From: HGM04593 sp045654885
GTDB taxonomy: Bacteria; Bacteroidota; Bacteroidia; Bacteroidales; Bacteroidaceae
Direction: 5' to 3'
Length of the DNA: 64,000 nt
NCBI GenBank assembly: GCA_045654885.1
Contig: JAZOOF010000049.1
Coordinates: 18,113-82,112 of the forward strand
A model generated the notes under the pieces. The model was not told where the DNA came from. It made no database searches and was given only the letters and a program-made list of their open reading frames with translations. Below, piece by piece: positions 16,025-24,456 of the stretch (positions are counted from its first letter, which is position 1; each line of letters starts with the position of its first letter). Made by a program: the position numbers and the translations under genes.

Positions 16025-18553
16025 TTACTCTTTAAGATATGATGTGTACGCTGTAGGCAACACTTTTATCAACGTTTCGTCCAGTTCCATTACGTTGCAA
16101 TCAATTTCTTTCAATTTGCTGTTTGAACAGATATCAAGATGAGCAAAATTCTTTTTTAATCTATTTTTCTCCATAGCAGACGAATAAAGGTCGGTAATTT
16201 TTGCTTTCATCTGTTCGTCGTATGTTAAAGGACGGTAGCGCAGCAACAATTGCTCTAAAACCCATCTGTTGTGTTCTACTTCTCCCAATTTTTTCATCAT
16301 TGAACCTTCAAATCCTTTTGACGGGTCTGTTCCAAAACATCTGAATTTACTGAACATTGAATAGATGTTATACTGATTTGACCACATCTTTGCAGACTTT
16401 GGTTTATCGTTGGTTTTATACATATTGGCTCTGGGATATTTAAAAGATTCCATTACTTCAGAATATTTTATTTTTCCACGGTTTTCTTTTATCCACTCGT
16501 CACATCCTTTTTTGATTTTTTCTTTATTCTTGTCAGAACTTATGCTATAATAACCATTGGAGATTTTATCATAATCTTCGTCTGTCAATTTTTTATAGCG
16601 CTTTTTCATCTGCTCCCAAACAAATTGGTCATATGCATCTCCAACTTTTTTGGAAATACTTTCTGCCATCTCTGTTAAAGAAAGATTATAGCATTTTTTT
16701 GCCATTCCAAAAGCTTTGAGTTTTTCTGAATATCTGCCTTTATAGTTTATTTGATTGAGCAGTTCGTCGTCTAATCTTTGATAAACCAATACTTGTTGTG
16801 TAGAAGTTTCTTCATATATACAACTCGGTAAATATGTAGCAGCTGCTATTGCACGACTATTTTCTGGCAGACATATTGCAATTGTCATTTTTGCATTCAT
16901 GTTTCTGCTTGCATCTTCCAGATATTTTTGTATAGCCGGATTTTCAACAGAACCATTTATGAATTCCCACTCAATGTCAAGGAAGTCACCTCCCAGGTAG
17001 TCAAAACCAACCGGGATGTGGATGTCCTGTGGATTCCATTCCAAGACTCCGTTTTCATTGATGTTGCCATATCGCCAATGTGAAAGCGCAAACAGTTCCT
17101 TGAAACGTCCTATGAAGAAGTTCTTTTCCTCTGCTGCATTCTTGTCTATGAAGGTGATTTTTGTACGTATCTGTTTATTCTCATAATTTGGATAGTGGCA
17201 TAAATGTGCTGCTTCTATTGCCATAGCCACTCCCATGCGTGACATTCCTACAATTACAAGATGTACAAAATTATTGTCATCTGGTTTTATGCCATCAAAT
17301 CCTTCAAGAGGCAAATACTTGCCATTTCCTTTAAGTTCTTGGCATACAAGAACATTTTGAGCCCACATCTCATAGTAATTGAAGGGCAGGAACTTTATTT
17401 TATCAACATTGATATCTGTTACTTGAAGAACATTGAATGAGGTCTGGTATTCGAACATAACGCGACAAACCAGTTCTTCCCCTTTCTTGAATGCTTGGGA
17501 ATTTTTGATTTCGTCATTGATTAATCTCAAACATTTCATGTTCATTGTGTCATGATACGACTCAATGTCATCGGTTCTTGTATCCTCGCCAATGACAAAA
17601 ACTTCTATTGCATTCTCAATGTGTAAATATGCAATGTCATCTTTAGAAGTGCGGTTGCCATAATATATGATTATATGTTTCTGTTGCTCCTCTGTCAGTC
17701 CCGAGAAGAGTTCACGCCTGAAGCTTTCTACATCGCGTAGGGTTTGGATAACTATGTAAGGCAACTTTTTGACCTTGTTATTGACGAACAGCTCGCTGAC
17801 GATTCCAATGGCAACATCGTTTCCACCAATGACTATGTAGAATTTCTTTTTTGCTCTACGTAGAAAACGTTTGTATTTGACCTCTCCTTTTAGCCATTGC
17901 TCCCTGCGTCGGTCAATCCAACTGATGAGCATTGAAATCAATAGGCCGTTAAGGAGAAGAAAACCCAATGTGGCAATAATGCTGGAAATGATACGCCCTC
18001 TGTGCGTTGTTGTCATATGTTGGTTCCCCGGGTCGATAAAATGGTAGTATACAGTCCACAACAGTGATGGGTTTTCCTGTTTTTCCTTTATAGAGTCCGG
18101 CAAGTTTGATTGCTTGAGTATGGTGCAACTCTTTCCTTCTTCATTGCATGTTATGATACCTAATGTGTCTATTCCTGAATACTCCTCTTTATATAGATTA
18201 TCTTCGTAGACCAATTCTTTGCTTGATAGGCATTGATAATCTTCTTTGGCACAATGTTTGTCGGTAATGGCGATGTTGACAAGATGAACGATTGCTGTGA
18301 TTGTTACAGGTATGAACAATACAAATTTTATGACCTTGCCCAAGAAGTTTCCTCTTGTCAAAAGCCAATCACGTTTTATGGGTTTGCAGAAAACAATAAA
18401 GTACCGTATGCAGTATATGAGACCAATAGCACCGACAATGATTTCAAAACACTGTTTCTGCCAAAAGATACCAACTACATACGTAATTATACATATGGCG
18501 AGTAATGCGATTTCTAAAAATTTCCAAATAATATTCTTTATTGTATTGCGCAT
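16025..18553 (-). CDS. CASTOR/POLLUX-like channel with paired RCK-type Rossmann domains and C-terminal RyR repeat
   Basis: 842 residues. TM helices lie at about 10-30, 36-56 and 70-95. A pore-like segment LLWTVYYHFIDPGN (164-177) and a fourth TM helix (187-212) follow, then WLKGEVKYKRF and a Rossmann domain starting FYIVIGGNDVAIG (238-250). A second Rossmann domain starts HLVIVGMSRMG (431-441). This order (pore, TM, two RCK/TrkA-N folds) is that of plant CASTOR/POLLUX (DMI1) ion channels. At 757-775 EVEHNRWVLEQLLLRYRPL begins a divergent RyR repeat ending near 818. Predicted to be a ligand-gated cation channel in the inner membrane. The ion and ligand are unknown. First gene of the cluster. 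Confidence 0.82.
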   Translation of the reverse strand: MRNTIKNIIWKFLEIALLAICIITYVVGIFWQKQCFEIIVGAIGLIYCIRYFIVFCKPIKRDWLLTRGNFLGKVIKFVLFIPVTITAIVHLVNIAITDKHCAKEDYQCLSSKELVYEDNLYKEEYSGIDTLGIITCNEEGKSCTILKQSNLPDSIKEKQENPSLLWTVYYHFIDPGNQHMTTTHRGRIISSIIATLGFLLLNGLLISMLISWIDRRREQWLKGEVKYKRFLRRAKKKFYIVIGGNDVAIGIVSELFVNNKVKKLPYIVIQTLRDVESFRRELFSGLTEEQQKHIIIYYGNRTSKDDIAYLHIENAIEVFVIGEDTRTDDIESYHDTMNMKCLRLINDEIKNSQAFKKGEELVCRVMFEYQTSFNVLQVTDINVDKIKFLPFNYYEMWAQNVLVCQELKGNGKYLPLEGFDGIKPDDNNFVHLVIVGMSRMGVAMAIEAAHLCHYPNYENKQIRTKITFIDKNAAEEKNFFIGRFKELFALSHWRYGNINENGVLEWNPQDIHIPVGFDYLGGDFLDIEWEFINGSVENPAIQKYLEDASRNMNAKMTIAICLPENSRAIAAATYLPSCIYEETSTQQVLVYQRLDDELLNQINYKGRYSEKLKAFGMAKKCYNLSLTEMAESISKKVGDAYDQFVWEQMKKRYKKLTDEDYDKISNGYYSISSDKNKEKIKKGCDEWIKENRGKIKYSEVMESFKYPRANMYKTNDKPKSAKMWSNQYNIYSMFSKFRCFGTDPSKGFEGSMMKKLGEVEHNRWVLEQLLLRYRPLTYDEQMKAKITDLYSSAMEKNRLKKNFAHLDICSNSKLKEIDCNVMELDETLIKVLPTAYTSYLKE

Positions 18554-18602
18554 ATGTGGAACCGGTGTTTGTCAAAAAAAAGTAAATAGAATTCAACAAA
18601 TG

Positions 18603-18610
18603 CAAATATA
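18603..18610 (-). promoter_or_regulatory. -7 box of the RyR/TIR cluster promoter
   Basis: TATATTTG on the minus strand, 50 bp upstream of the channel ATG, fits TAnnTTTG. Only a weak -33 candidate is visible. It would drive the whole 9.4-kb cluster. Confidence 0.5.
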
Positions 18611-18795
18611 TATTAAAATGTTTGAAATGAAATAAAATCTTACTTATTATTCGTTTAGAGTATAATAATTTGCGCTTTACTCATTTTGTCTGTTATCAAT
18701 GTTATATATTTATGAAATTCTATTTTTTTATGTTGCTTTGCCTTTTGTTTAAGTTTTTTTAAATCTATCTTTTAAAGATTTATGGATTTTTATTG

Positions 18796-18803
18796 TAAAT
18801 TTG
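18796..18803 (+). promoter_or_regulatory. -7 box before the 68-residue Cys-rich gene
   Basis: TAAATTTG on the plus strand matches TAnnTTTG and ends 20 bp before the ATG at 18823. Confidence 0.5.
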
Positions 18804-18822
18804 CAACGATTACAATGTTGAT

Positions 18823-19029
18823 ATGGTAACACCTGATATAGAATGCTCAACCATGGACGAGCGACGTGCTTTTGTACAGGCTCAGTGGCAGTGTATGGGA
18901 AATTGCGAGCTGTGTGGCAAATGCCACATACTCAAGGGACGTGACCCCGAGTCGCTTTATGCCGACTATATCAATGGCAAACGCTCATATATCGATGTTA
19001 CATTGAGTATAAGGAACAATAATCGTTAA
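18823..19029 (+). CDS. Small Cys-rich protein of unknown function
   Basis: 68 residues with a tight cluster CMGNCELCGKC (CX3CX2CX2C) followed by HILKGRDPESLYADYINGKRS. It may bind a metal. It is divergent from the channel gene and followed 20 bp later by a small winged-helix gene, suggesting a two-gene regulatory unit. I recognise no named family. Confidence 0.6.
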   Translation: MVTPDIECSTMDERRAFVQAQWQCMGNCELCGKCHILKGRDPESLYADYINGKRSYIDVTLSIRNNNR

Positions 19030-19049
19030 CAATTAAAAAAGTTTTTATT

Positions 19050-19226
19050 ATGGAGATAAAAGAGAAAGTATTGGCAACAATGAGAGAGGCCGGCGAGCCT
19101 TTGAACGCAGGCAAGATTGCAGAACTCAGCGGCATTGACCGCAAGGAGGTGGACAAGGCCATGAAACTGTTGAAAGAGGAGGGTGCCATTGTGTCTCCCG
19201 TCCGTTGCAAGTGGACTGTGGCATAA
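19050..19226 (+). CDS. Small winged-helix DNA-binding-like protein
   Basis: A 58-residue ORF. The sequence has the layout of a MarR/ArsR-type winged helix: EKVLATMREAGEPLNAGKIA, then SGIDRKEVDKAMKLLKEEGA and a short wing IVSPVRCKWTVA. Probably a transcription regulator or a nucleic-acid-binding module. It is 20 bp downstream of the Cys-rich gene and is followed by a terminator. Confidence 0.7.
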   Translation: MEIKEKVLATMREAGEPLNAGKIAELSGIDRKEVDKAMKLLKEEGAIVSPVRCKWTVA

Positions 19227-19250
19227 GAGTGGCACTGTTGTGCATGATAA

Positions 19251-19283
19251 AATCAATGGGAACCCAAAAGGCTCCCATTGATT
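19251..19283. terminator. Bidirectional terminator between wHTH gene and comF
   Basis: An 11-bp inverted repeat (19251-19261 and 19273-19283) with an 11-nt loop, followed on plus by a short T-rich stretch. It lies between convergent genes. Confidence 0.6.
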
Positions 19284-19312
19284 GTTTTATACGGTTGCCC
19301 TTTTGCTCCCTT

Positions 19313-20002
19313 TTAAAAACCGTTATAGGTGTATGCAAGCGTGAAGATACTTATTTTGCAACCGCAATTATTTTGCAATGTGCTTGCACAACTGCAGAGA
19401 GTTGCGCCGGTGGTGAGGATGTCGTCTACCAACAGAATATGCTCGTTCTCCAATGCACGCTCCGTGTTTACCGAGAAGATGTCCTTTACATTCTCCCAAC
19501 GCTCGTCGCGGTTCTTGTGTGTCTGCGTCTCGTTGGCAATGTCGCGTTTCATGAGCGTTGTGTCAACCGGTATACCGGTGATGTTTGATAACCCGCGCGC
19601 AATGTACTCGCTCTGGTTATACCCTCTCTTGCGCTGTTTCTTCTTTGAAAGTGGCAGTGGAACAATGCGTGTTATGCCGTCGAAGAAACTGCTGTCGAGC
19701 AACTCTTTTGCAGCCATCTCGGCCAGGCGGGTACCCACTTCGGGAGCGTCTTTGTACTTCAGTTTGTGCATCAACGCGTTGTATGGCGACCCTTTGCGGT
19801 AGTAGATGAACGATGCGGCATGCTCAATCTCAATTTTTCCCCAGAACGTCTGCTCAATCTCCTGTTTGTGCTGCGCTTCAATCTTTGGCAGGGTATACAG
19901 GCAGTTGAGACATATGTCGCGCTCTTGTCGCGACAGAGTCTCTCCACACACGCAGCAGTGGCGCGGGAAAATGAGGTCAATGAGGTCAGAAATCCATTTC
20001 AT
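19313..20002 (-). CDS. comF: ComF-family phosphoribosyltransferase-like protein
   Basis: 229 residues. An N-terminal zinc-binding region (CCVCGETLSRQERDICLNC) and a PRPP-binding type motif ILLVDDILTTGATL near residue 190 are the ComF signature, along with KKKQRKRGYNQSE. ComF proteins are tied to DNA uptake in naturally competent bacteria, but the biochemical role is unsettled and many non-competent species keep them. It overlaps recX by 17 bp, so the two are translationally coupled. Confidence 0.9.
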   Translation of the reverse strand: MKWISDLIDLIFPRHCCVCGETLSRQERDICLNCLYTLPKIEAQHKQEIEQTFWGKIEIEHAASFIYYRKGSPYNALMHKLKYKDAPEVGTRLAEMAAKELLDSSFFDGITRIVPLPLSKKKQRKRGYNQSEYIARGLSNITGIPVDTTLMKRDIANETQTHKNRDERWENVKDIFSVNTERALENEHILLVDDILTTGATLCSCASTLQNNCGCKISIFTLAYTYNGF

Positions 20003-20465
20003 CGCCTTTGTACTTTATTGTTTTCATTATGAGCGCAGGTTCGTAGCCGCGGCTTGCTGCGTGGCGAATGATTTTCTGCTGTGTGGCAAAATCATCCTTG
20101 CCTTTCAGTTCGCGGCGTTTGATGTCAATTGTCTCTTTCAGTGCTTGCGTGTATATCTCCTCGTCAATTCCCTCCAATGCCTCTTTGACGTGCTCCTGTG
20201 GCAAGTGCTTCTCGCGCAATGCGGCTGTTATCTTTACGCGCCCCCAACGGTTGAACTTTACCTTGTCGTTGACGAAGGCACGGCAATAGCGAGCCTCGTC
20301 AATGAAGTTTTCGTCAATGAGCCTTGCTATTATTTTCTCCTGCTCACCGTGTGGCACACCCCATGCAGTGAGCTTCGCGCTCACCTCGCTTATGCAGCGC
20401 TCGCACAGTGTGCAGTAGGCTGCGGCTTTGTTCAGTGCTTCACCGGTGGATATGGGCTTTTTCAT
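19986..20465 (-). CDS. recX: RecX regulatory protein
   Basis: 159 residues of three-helix repeats, family-typical length. Features include LCERCISEVSAKLTAWGV, IARLIDENFIDEARYCRAFV and KFNRWGRVKITAALREK. RecX inhibits or modulates RecA filaments. recA is not nearby. The gene overlaps comF by 17 bp and follows prmC after a 76-bp repeat-containing gap. Confidence 0.88.
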   Translation of the reverse strand: MKKPISTGEALNKAAAYCTLCERCISEVSAKLTAWGVPHGEQEKIIARLIDENFIDEARYCRAFVNDKVKFNRWGRVKITAALREKHLPQEHVKEALEGIDEEIYTQALKETIDIKRRELKGKDDFATQQKIIRHAASRGYEPALIMKTIKYKGDEMDF

Positions 20466-20488
20466 CTGTTGCGTTTTAGTTGTGAATT

Positions 20489-20510
20489 CCTCCCCTGTTC
20501 TTAGGGGAGG
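20489..20510. repeat. Small palindromic repeat between prmC and recX
   Basis: CCTCCCCT and AGGGGAGG (8-bp stem, 6-nt loop), followed by gtcggagggg. It belongs to a GA/CT-rich dispersed family also seen near 30375-30500 and 49240-50500. It could act as a weak terminator. Confidence 0.45.
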
Positions 20511-20541
20511 TGCCGTAGTCGGAGGGGTATAATGCGTTCAT

Positions 20542-21375
20542 CTACTTTACTGCTCTAATCATTCTGTCATTGTCGGCAAAGTCCTTGCGCAGTTCAATGT
20601 CTGTATAGCCAAGTGCAGCAAGCATTTCCATTGTCTCCTTGCCGTGGGCGCGGTTTATCTCAAAATAGAGACGGCCGCCGGGCTTTAGTATTTGCATGCC
20701 TTTTTCGGCTATTGTGCGGTAGAATAGCAACGGGTCGCTGTCGGGCACAAACAGGGCTGTGTGCGGCTCCCAGTCGAGCACGTTGCTGTGCATTTCAGCC
20801 TTTTCGTTCTCCTTTATATAAGGTGGGTTGCTCACTATTATATCGAACAGCTCGCTTGTGGGTTCGTATGCCAAAACGTCAACCTCTTCAAATGCAACGG
20901 CAGAGCCATTTGCTTTGCTGTTCTCTGTTGCAACGGCAAGCGCATTGGGTGATATATCCCATGCTGTTACTTTGCTCTGTGGCATTTTGTGTGCAAGGCT
21001 AATGGCAATGCAACCGCTGCCTGTGCCAATATCCAGTATGCTTTCGTGCCCTGTGGCTTCGCTTGCAATCCACTCAACAAGCTCGCTTGTCTCGGGGCGC
21101 GGAATGAGTGTAGCCGGGGTAACCTTGAACCTCAGGCCGCAAAAGTCGCAGTAACCGAGAATATACTGTATCGGCTCCTGCTTTTTCAGTCGCTCAATGG
21201 CATTATCAAGCAGGGTTTGCTGTTCGGCAGTGAGTGTGATGTCATCCTTTAGGTAGAACGCCATTTGCGACACACCAAGCAACTCTATTGCAATGATGCG
21301 TGTGAGGGCTGCTATTTCATCTGTGGAATAGCACTGGCTTAATTCTTCGCGTATTATGCTTGTAATTCTTTTCAT
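20542..21375 (-). CDS. prmC: Release factor glutamine N5-methyltransferase
   Basis: Methylates the Gln of the GGQ motif in release factors RF1/RF2 using S-adenosylmethionine. 277 residues. The SAM-binding motif DIGTGSGCIAISLA and the catalytic SNPPYI are both present, as is TLIPRPETSELVEW, diagnostic of PrmC/HemK. It is first in the prmC-recX-comF unit and has a strong promoter. Confidence 0.94.
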   Translation of the reverse strand: MKRITSIIREELSQCYSTDEIAALTRIIAIELLGVSQMAFYLKDDITLTAEQQTLLDNAIERLKKQEPIQYILGYCDFCGLRFKVTPATLIPRPETSELVEWIASEATGHESILDIGTGSGCIAISLAHKMPQSKVTAWDISPNALAVATENSKANGSAVAFEEVDVLAYEPTSELFDIIVSNPPYIKENEKAEMHSNVLDWEPHTALFVPDSDPLLFYRTIAEKGMQILKPGGRLYFEINRAHGKETMEMLAALGYTDIELRKDFADNDRMIRAVK

Positions 21376-21411
21376 TGGGTGAAAAAAATCTAAAAATTAT
21401 ACAAAGGTAAC

Positions 21412-21442
21412 TGCCTTTAATTATAAAACAAAGAATAGACCT
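21412..21442 (-). promoter_or_regulatory. Promoter of prmC
   Basis: On minus, TTTG (21439-21442) and TACCTTTG (21412-21419) are 19 nt apart, an almost perfect Bacteroidota promoter, 37 bp before the prmC ATG. Confidence 0.75.
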
Positions 21443-21554
21443 TTTAAAATATGCTTACGTTATATTACTTCTTTGTGAAAAAATGATATTCCACGTGAAC
21501 TTTGATCGTTGACGGAATTTTACTGTCTGCAATGCGAATCTTTCATATATAATT

Positions 21555-21584
21555 TTTGTTTATGTTATCAAATGACTATATTTG
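21555..21584 (+). promoter_or_regulatory. Promoter of susC
   Basis: On plus, TTTG (21555-21558) and TATATTTG (21577-21584) are 18 nt apart. The predicted 5' leader is about 160 nt. The 372-bp gap between prmC and susC otherwise contains only the divergent prmC promoter. Confidence 0.6.
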
Positions 21585-21747
21585 CACTGTTACTATGTGA
21601 ATATACTAAAAGGTGGATTTTACAGTGCGTTTATCTTTTTGGCTTAATAGTAGCTGTGCAGATTCCCAATCTGTCTTTTATGTATAAAATAGCATGGAGT
21701 TGTTAATGTTCTGGTCTGGGGAATCTACAGGAATGTGACAAATCAAG

Positions 21748-24444
21748 ATGGGGAGAGTTTGTCTGTGTCTTGCTGTAATGTTTTTCATCTGTAGTGCTCA
21801 AAAAGTTGATGCGCAAGTACAGAGTATCCGTGAGAAACAAGATTCCGTTTCGGTAGTAAAATCATTGGAGCATATCAAGCCTGAGAAAATCAAGAAGGGC
21901 CCGATGAACAATGCTCTTGATGTGTTGAGCGGTCAGTCCGCAGGTGTAAATGTTACCACAAATGGTAGCGATAGGCTCGCGATGCTGAACAGTATCCGTG
22001 TGCGAGGTACCACCTCCATTATGGGCGGAAACGACCCGTTGGTAATTATAGACGGAGTGACATCCGACATCTCAACTCTCTCGACCATATATCCTGCCGA
22101 TATCGAGAGTTTCACAATTTTGAAGAATGCCACAGAAACCGCTATGTATGGTTCCCGTGGTGCTTCGGGTGTCATCGAAATTAAGACTAAGAAAAGTGCA
22201 GGACAGGGGTTCCAGATCTCTTACGATGGTAACTACGGACTCGAGTCTATGTACAAACATTTGCAGATGCTCAGTGCCCCGGAATATATTGCCACTGCGA
22301 AGAGTTTGGGCTTAGAGTACAATGATGGTGGTTACAACACCAACTTCCACGATGTAATAACCCGTACTGGCTATATTCATCAACATCATCTTGCATTCAG
22401 TGGTGCTTCGGAGAACTCCAACTACCGTGCTTCATTTGGCTTTATGGATCATAAGACCATCGTCAAGGTGAACGACTATAGGAATCTTGTGGTAAAACTC
22501 GATGCAACGCAAAAGGCATTTGATGGCCGCCTGATAGGTGATTTTGGTGTATATGGCTACTCCTCAACAGTACACGACATCTTTGATACCCGAATGTTGT
22601 TTTACTCTGCAGCGGCGCAGAATCCGACATATCCCACGGGAACAGATGTAAATGGCAATTGGGTAAAGAACTCGGCTGCATCACACATCAACCACCCCGG
22701 AGCACTCCTTTATGAAAAAAACGACTCTAAGGAACAGAATTTCAATATGCATCTGGGGTTGAAATTCAATATCCTTGAAAATTTGATATTATCTGCTTTC
22801 GGCTCTTATTCCTTCTCTTCTACCGGAAATGCGCAGTTTTGTCCAACCTGGGTTTGGGCACAGGGAAATGTATATCGTGGTGAGTTCAAGGGTGAGGATT
22901 ACTTTACCAATATGTCTCTCTCGTATAACAATACATGGGGAGATTCCCGCTTTGAGGCAGTTGTGGGCGCAGAATATCTTAAACAGGTCAGGACCGGTTT
23001 CTGGGTGCATGCCAAAGGAATAACCACAAATGATTTCTCCTATAATAACATCGGAGCAACATCATCGCGTCCTTTCGGTGGTACAGGCAGTAGCTATGAA
23101 GACCCGTCACTTGCTTCAATAATGGGTAGTGTCACATATAGTTACAAGAACAGATACGCCATTTCGGCAACCCTACGTGGTGATGGCTCTTCGATGGTTA
23201 GTGACAACCACACATTCGGCTTTTTCCCTTCTGCATCGTTCAGTTGGGATATGAAGCGTGAGAAATTCCTTACGGATGTTGATTTTGTTACGATGTTGAA
23301 GCTTCGCACCGGATATGGTCAGTCGGGTAATCTTGGCGGCATCAGATCTTACACAACACTGAACACTGTCAGGGAAAATGGCATAGTCTCCATCAATGGA
23401 ACCCCGACTGTTACGATGGGTAGCATAAAAAACACAAACCCTGACCTTAAATGGGAAACGCGTTCAACTTTTAACATAGGCTTTGACTTGGGATTGTGGA
23501 ACAACCGATTGATGTTGACCTCGGAGTACTATTATTCAAAGACCACCGACATGCTGTATGACTATTATGTTCCAGTACCAAACTTTGCTTTTGACAAGTT
23601 GATGGCGAACGTAGGCTCTATGTCGAACCAAGGTGTAGAACTGGGAATTTCGGTAGTACCCATTCAAAGAAAGGATATGGAGATGAACATTAACTTCAAT
23701 ATGTCCTATCAAAAGAATAAGTTGCTGTCACTCAGCGGCGAGTATAATGGAATGCAGATGACGGCGTCCGACATAACACCTATTGGCTCGCTCTATGGCG
23801 CCGGCCAGAATGGAGGTAATAACAATGTGGTATATCAGATAGTCGGGCAACCATTGGGAGTATTCTATCTGCCTCACTGCACCGGGCTTAAAAAGAACGG
23901 ATTGGGTGGTTATAGCTATGAGATAGAGGATTTGGATGGTAAGGACGGAATAGATCTCAGCGATGGAGGTGACAGATACATAGCTGGGCAGGCAACACCC
24001 AAAATAACCATAGGCTCGAATATCAGTTTCCGCTATAAGTTCTTCGACATAGCTATGCAGATTAACGGTGCTTTCGGTCACAAGATATTCAATGGTACAG
24101 GATTGGCTTATACCAACATGTCAATATTCCCTGATTATAATGTATTGAAGGATGCTCCCGAGAAGAATATTATTGACCAAAATGTTTCGGACTATTGGCT
24201 GGAAAATGGTGACTATGTAAATATTGAACAACTTACCATAGGATTCAACATTCCTATGAAATCAAAGACTGCCAACTCTTTACGCTTGTCGGCAAGTATA
24301 AGTAACCTGGCTACAATAACTGCCTATACCGGAATTACGCCAATGATAAACAGTTATGTAGTTAGCGGGACATTAGGTATTGACGATAAACGCACCTATC
24401 CTTTGTATCGCACCTATTCATTAGGTCTCAGTGTTCAATTCTAA
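21748..24444 (+). CDS. SusC/RagA-type TonB-dependent outer membrane transporter
   Basis: 898 residues. A signal peptide (1-22, ending VDAQ) is followed within about 25 residues by the plug domain (ALDVLSGQSAGVNVTT, IRVRGTTSIMGGNDPLVIID, ETAMYGSRGASGVIEIKTK). The rest is a beta-barrel ending in the aromatic LGLSVQF. It lacks the usual N-terminal carboxypeptidase-D-like beta-sandwich, so it is about 100 residues shorter than typical SusC. It pairs with the SusD gene 12 bp downstream to import a large nutrient, either glycan or peptide. No glycoside hydrolase, sulfatase or peptidase gene is nearby, so the substrate is unknown. Confidence 0.92.
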   Translation: MGRVCLCLAVMFFICSAQKVDAQVQSIREKQDSVSVVKSLEHIKPEKIKKGPMNNALDVLSGQSAGVNVTTNGSDRLAMLNSIRVRGTTSIMGGNDPLVIIDGVTSDISTLSTIYPADIESFTILKNATETAMYGSRGASGVIEIKTKKSAGQGFQISYDGNYGLESMYKHLQMLSAPEYIATAKSLGLEYNDGGYNTNFHDVITRTGYIHQHHLAFSGASENSNYRASFGFMDHKTIVKVNDYRNLVVKLDATQKAFDGRLIGDFGVYGYSSTVHDIFDTRMLFYSAAAQNPTYPTGTDVNGNWVKNSAASHINHPGALLYEKNDSKEQNFNMHLGLKFNILENLILSAFGSYSFSSTGNAQFCPTWVWAQGNVYRGEFKGEDYFTNMSLSYNNTWGDSRFEAVVGAEYLKQVRTGFWVHAKGITTNDFSYNNIGATSSRPFGGTGSSYEDPSLASIMGSVTYSYKNRYAISATLRGDGSSMVSDNHTFGFFPSASFSWDMKREKFLTDVDFVTMLKLRTGYGQSGNLGGIRSYTTLNTVRENGIVSINGTPTVTMGSIKNTNPDLKWETRSTFNIGFDLGLWNNRLMLTSEYYYSKTTDMLYDYYVPVPNFAFDKLMANVGSMSNQGVELGISVVPIQRKDMEMNINFNMSYQKNKLLSLSGEYNGMQMTASDITPIGSLYGAGQNGGNNNVVYQIVGQPLGVFYLPHCTGLKKNGLGGYSYEIEDLDGKDGIDLSDGGDRYIAGQATPKITIGSNISFRYKFFDIAMQINGAFGHKIFNGTGLAYTNMSIFPDYNVLKDAPEKNIIDQNVSDYWLENGDYVNIEQLTIGFNIPMKSKTANSLRLSASISNLATITAYTGITPMINSYVVSGTLGIDDKRTYPLYRTYSLGLSVQF

Positions 24445-24456
24445 CGTTTTACAAAT

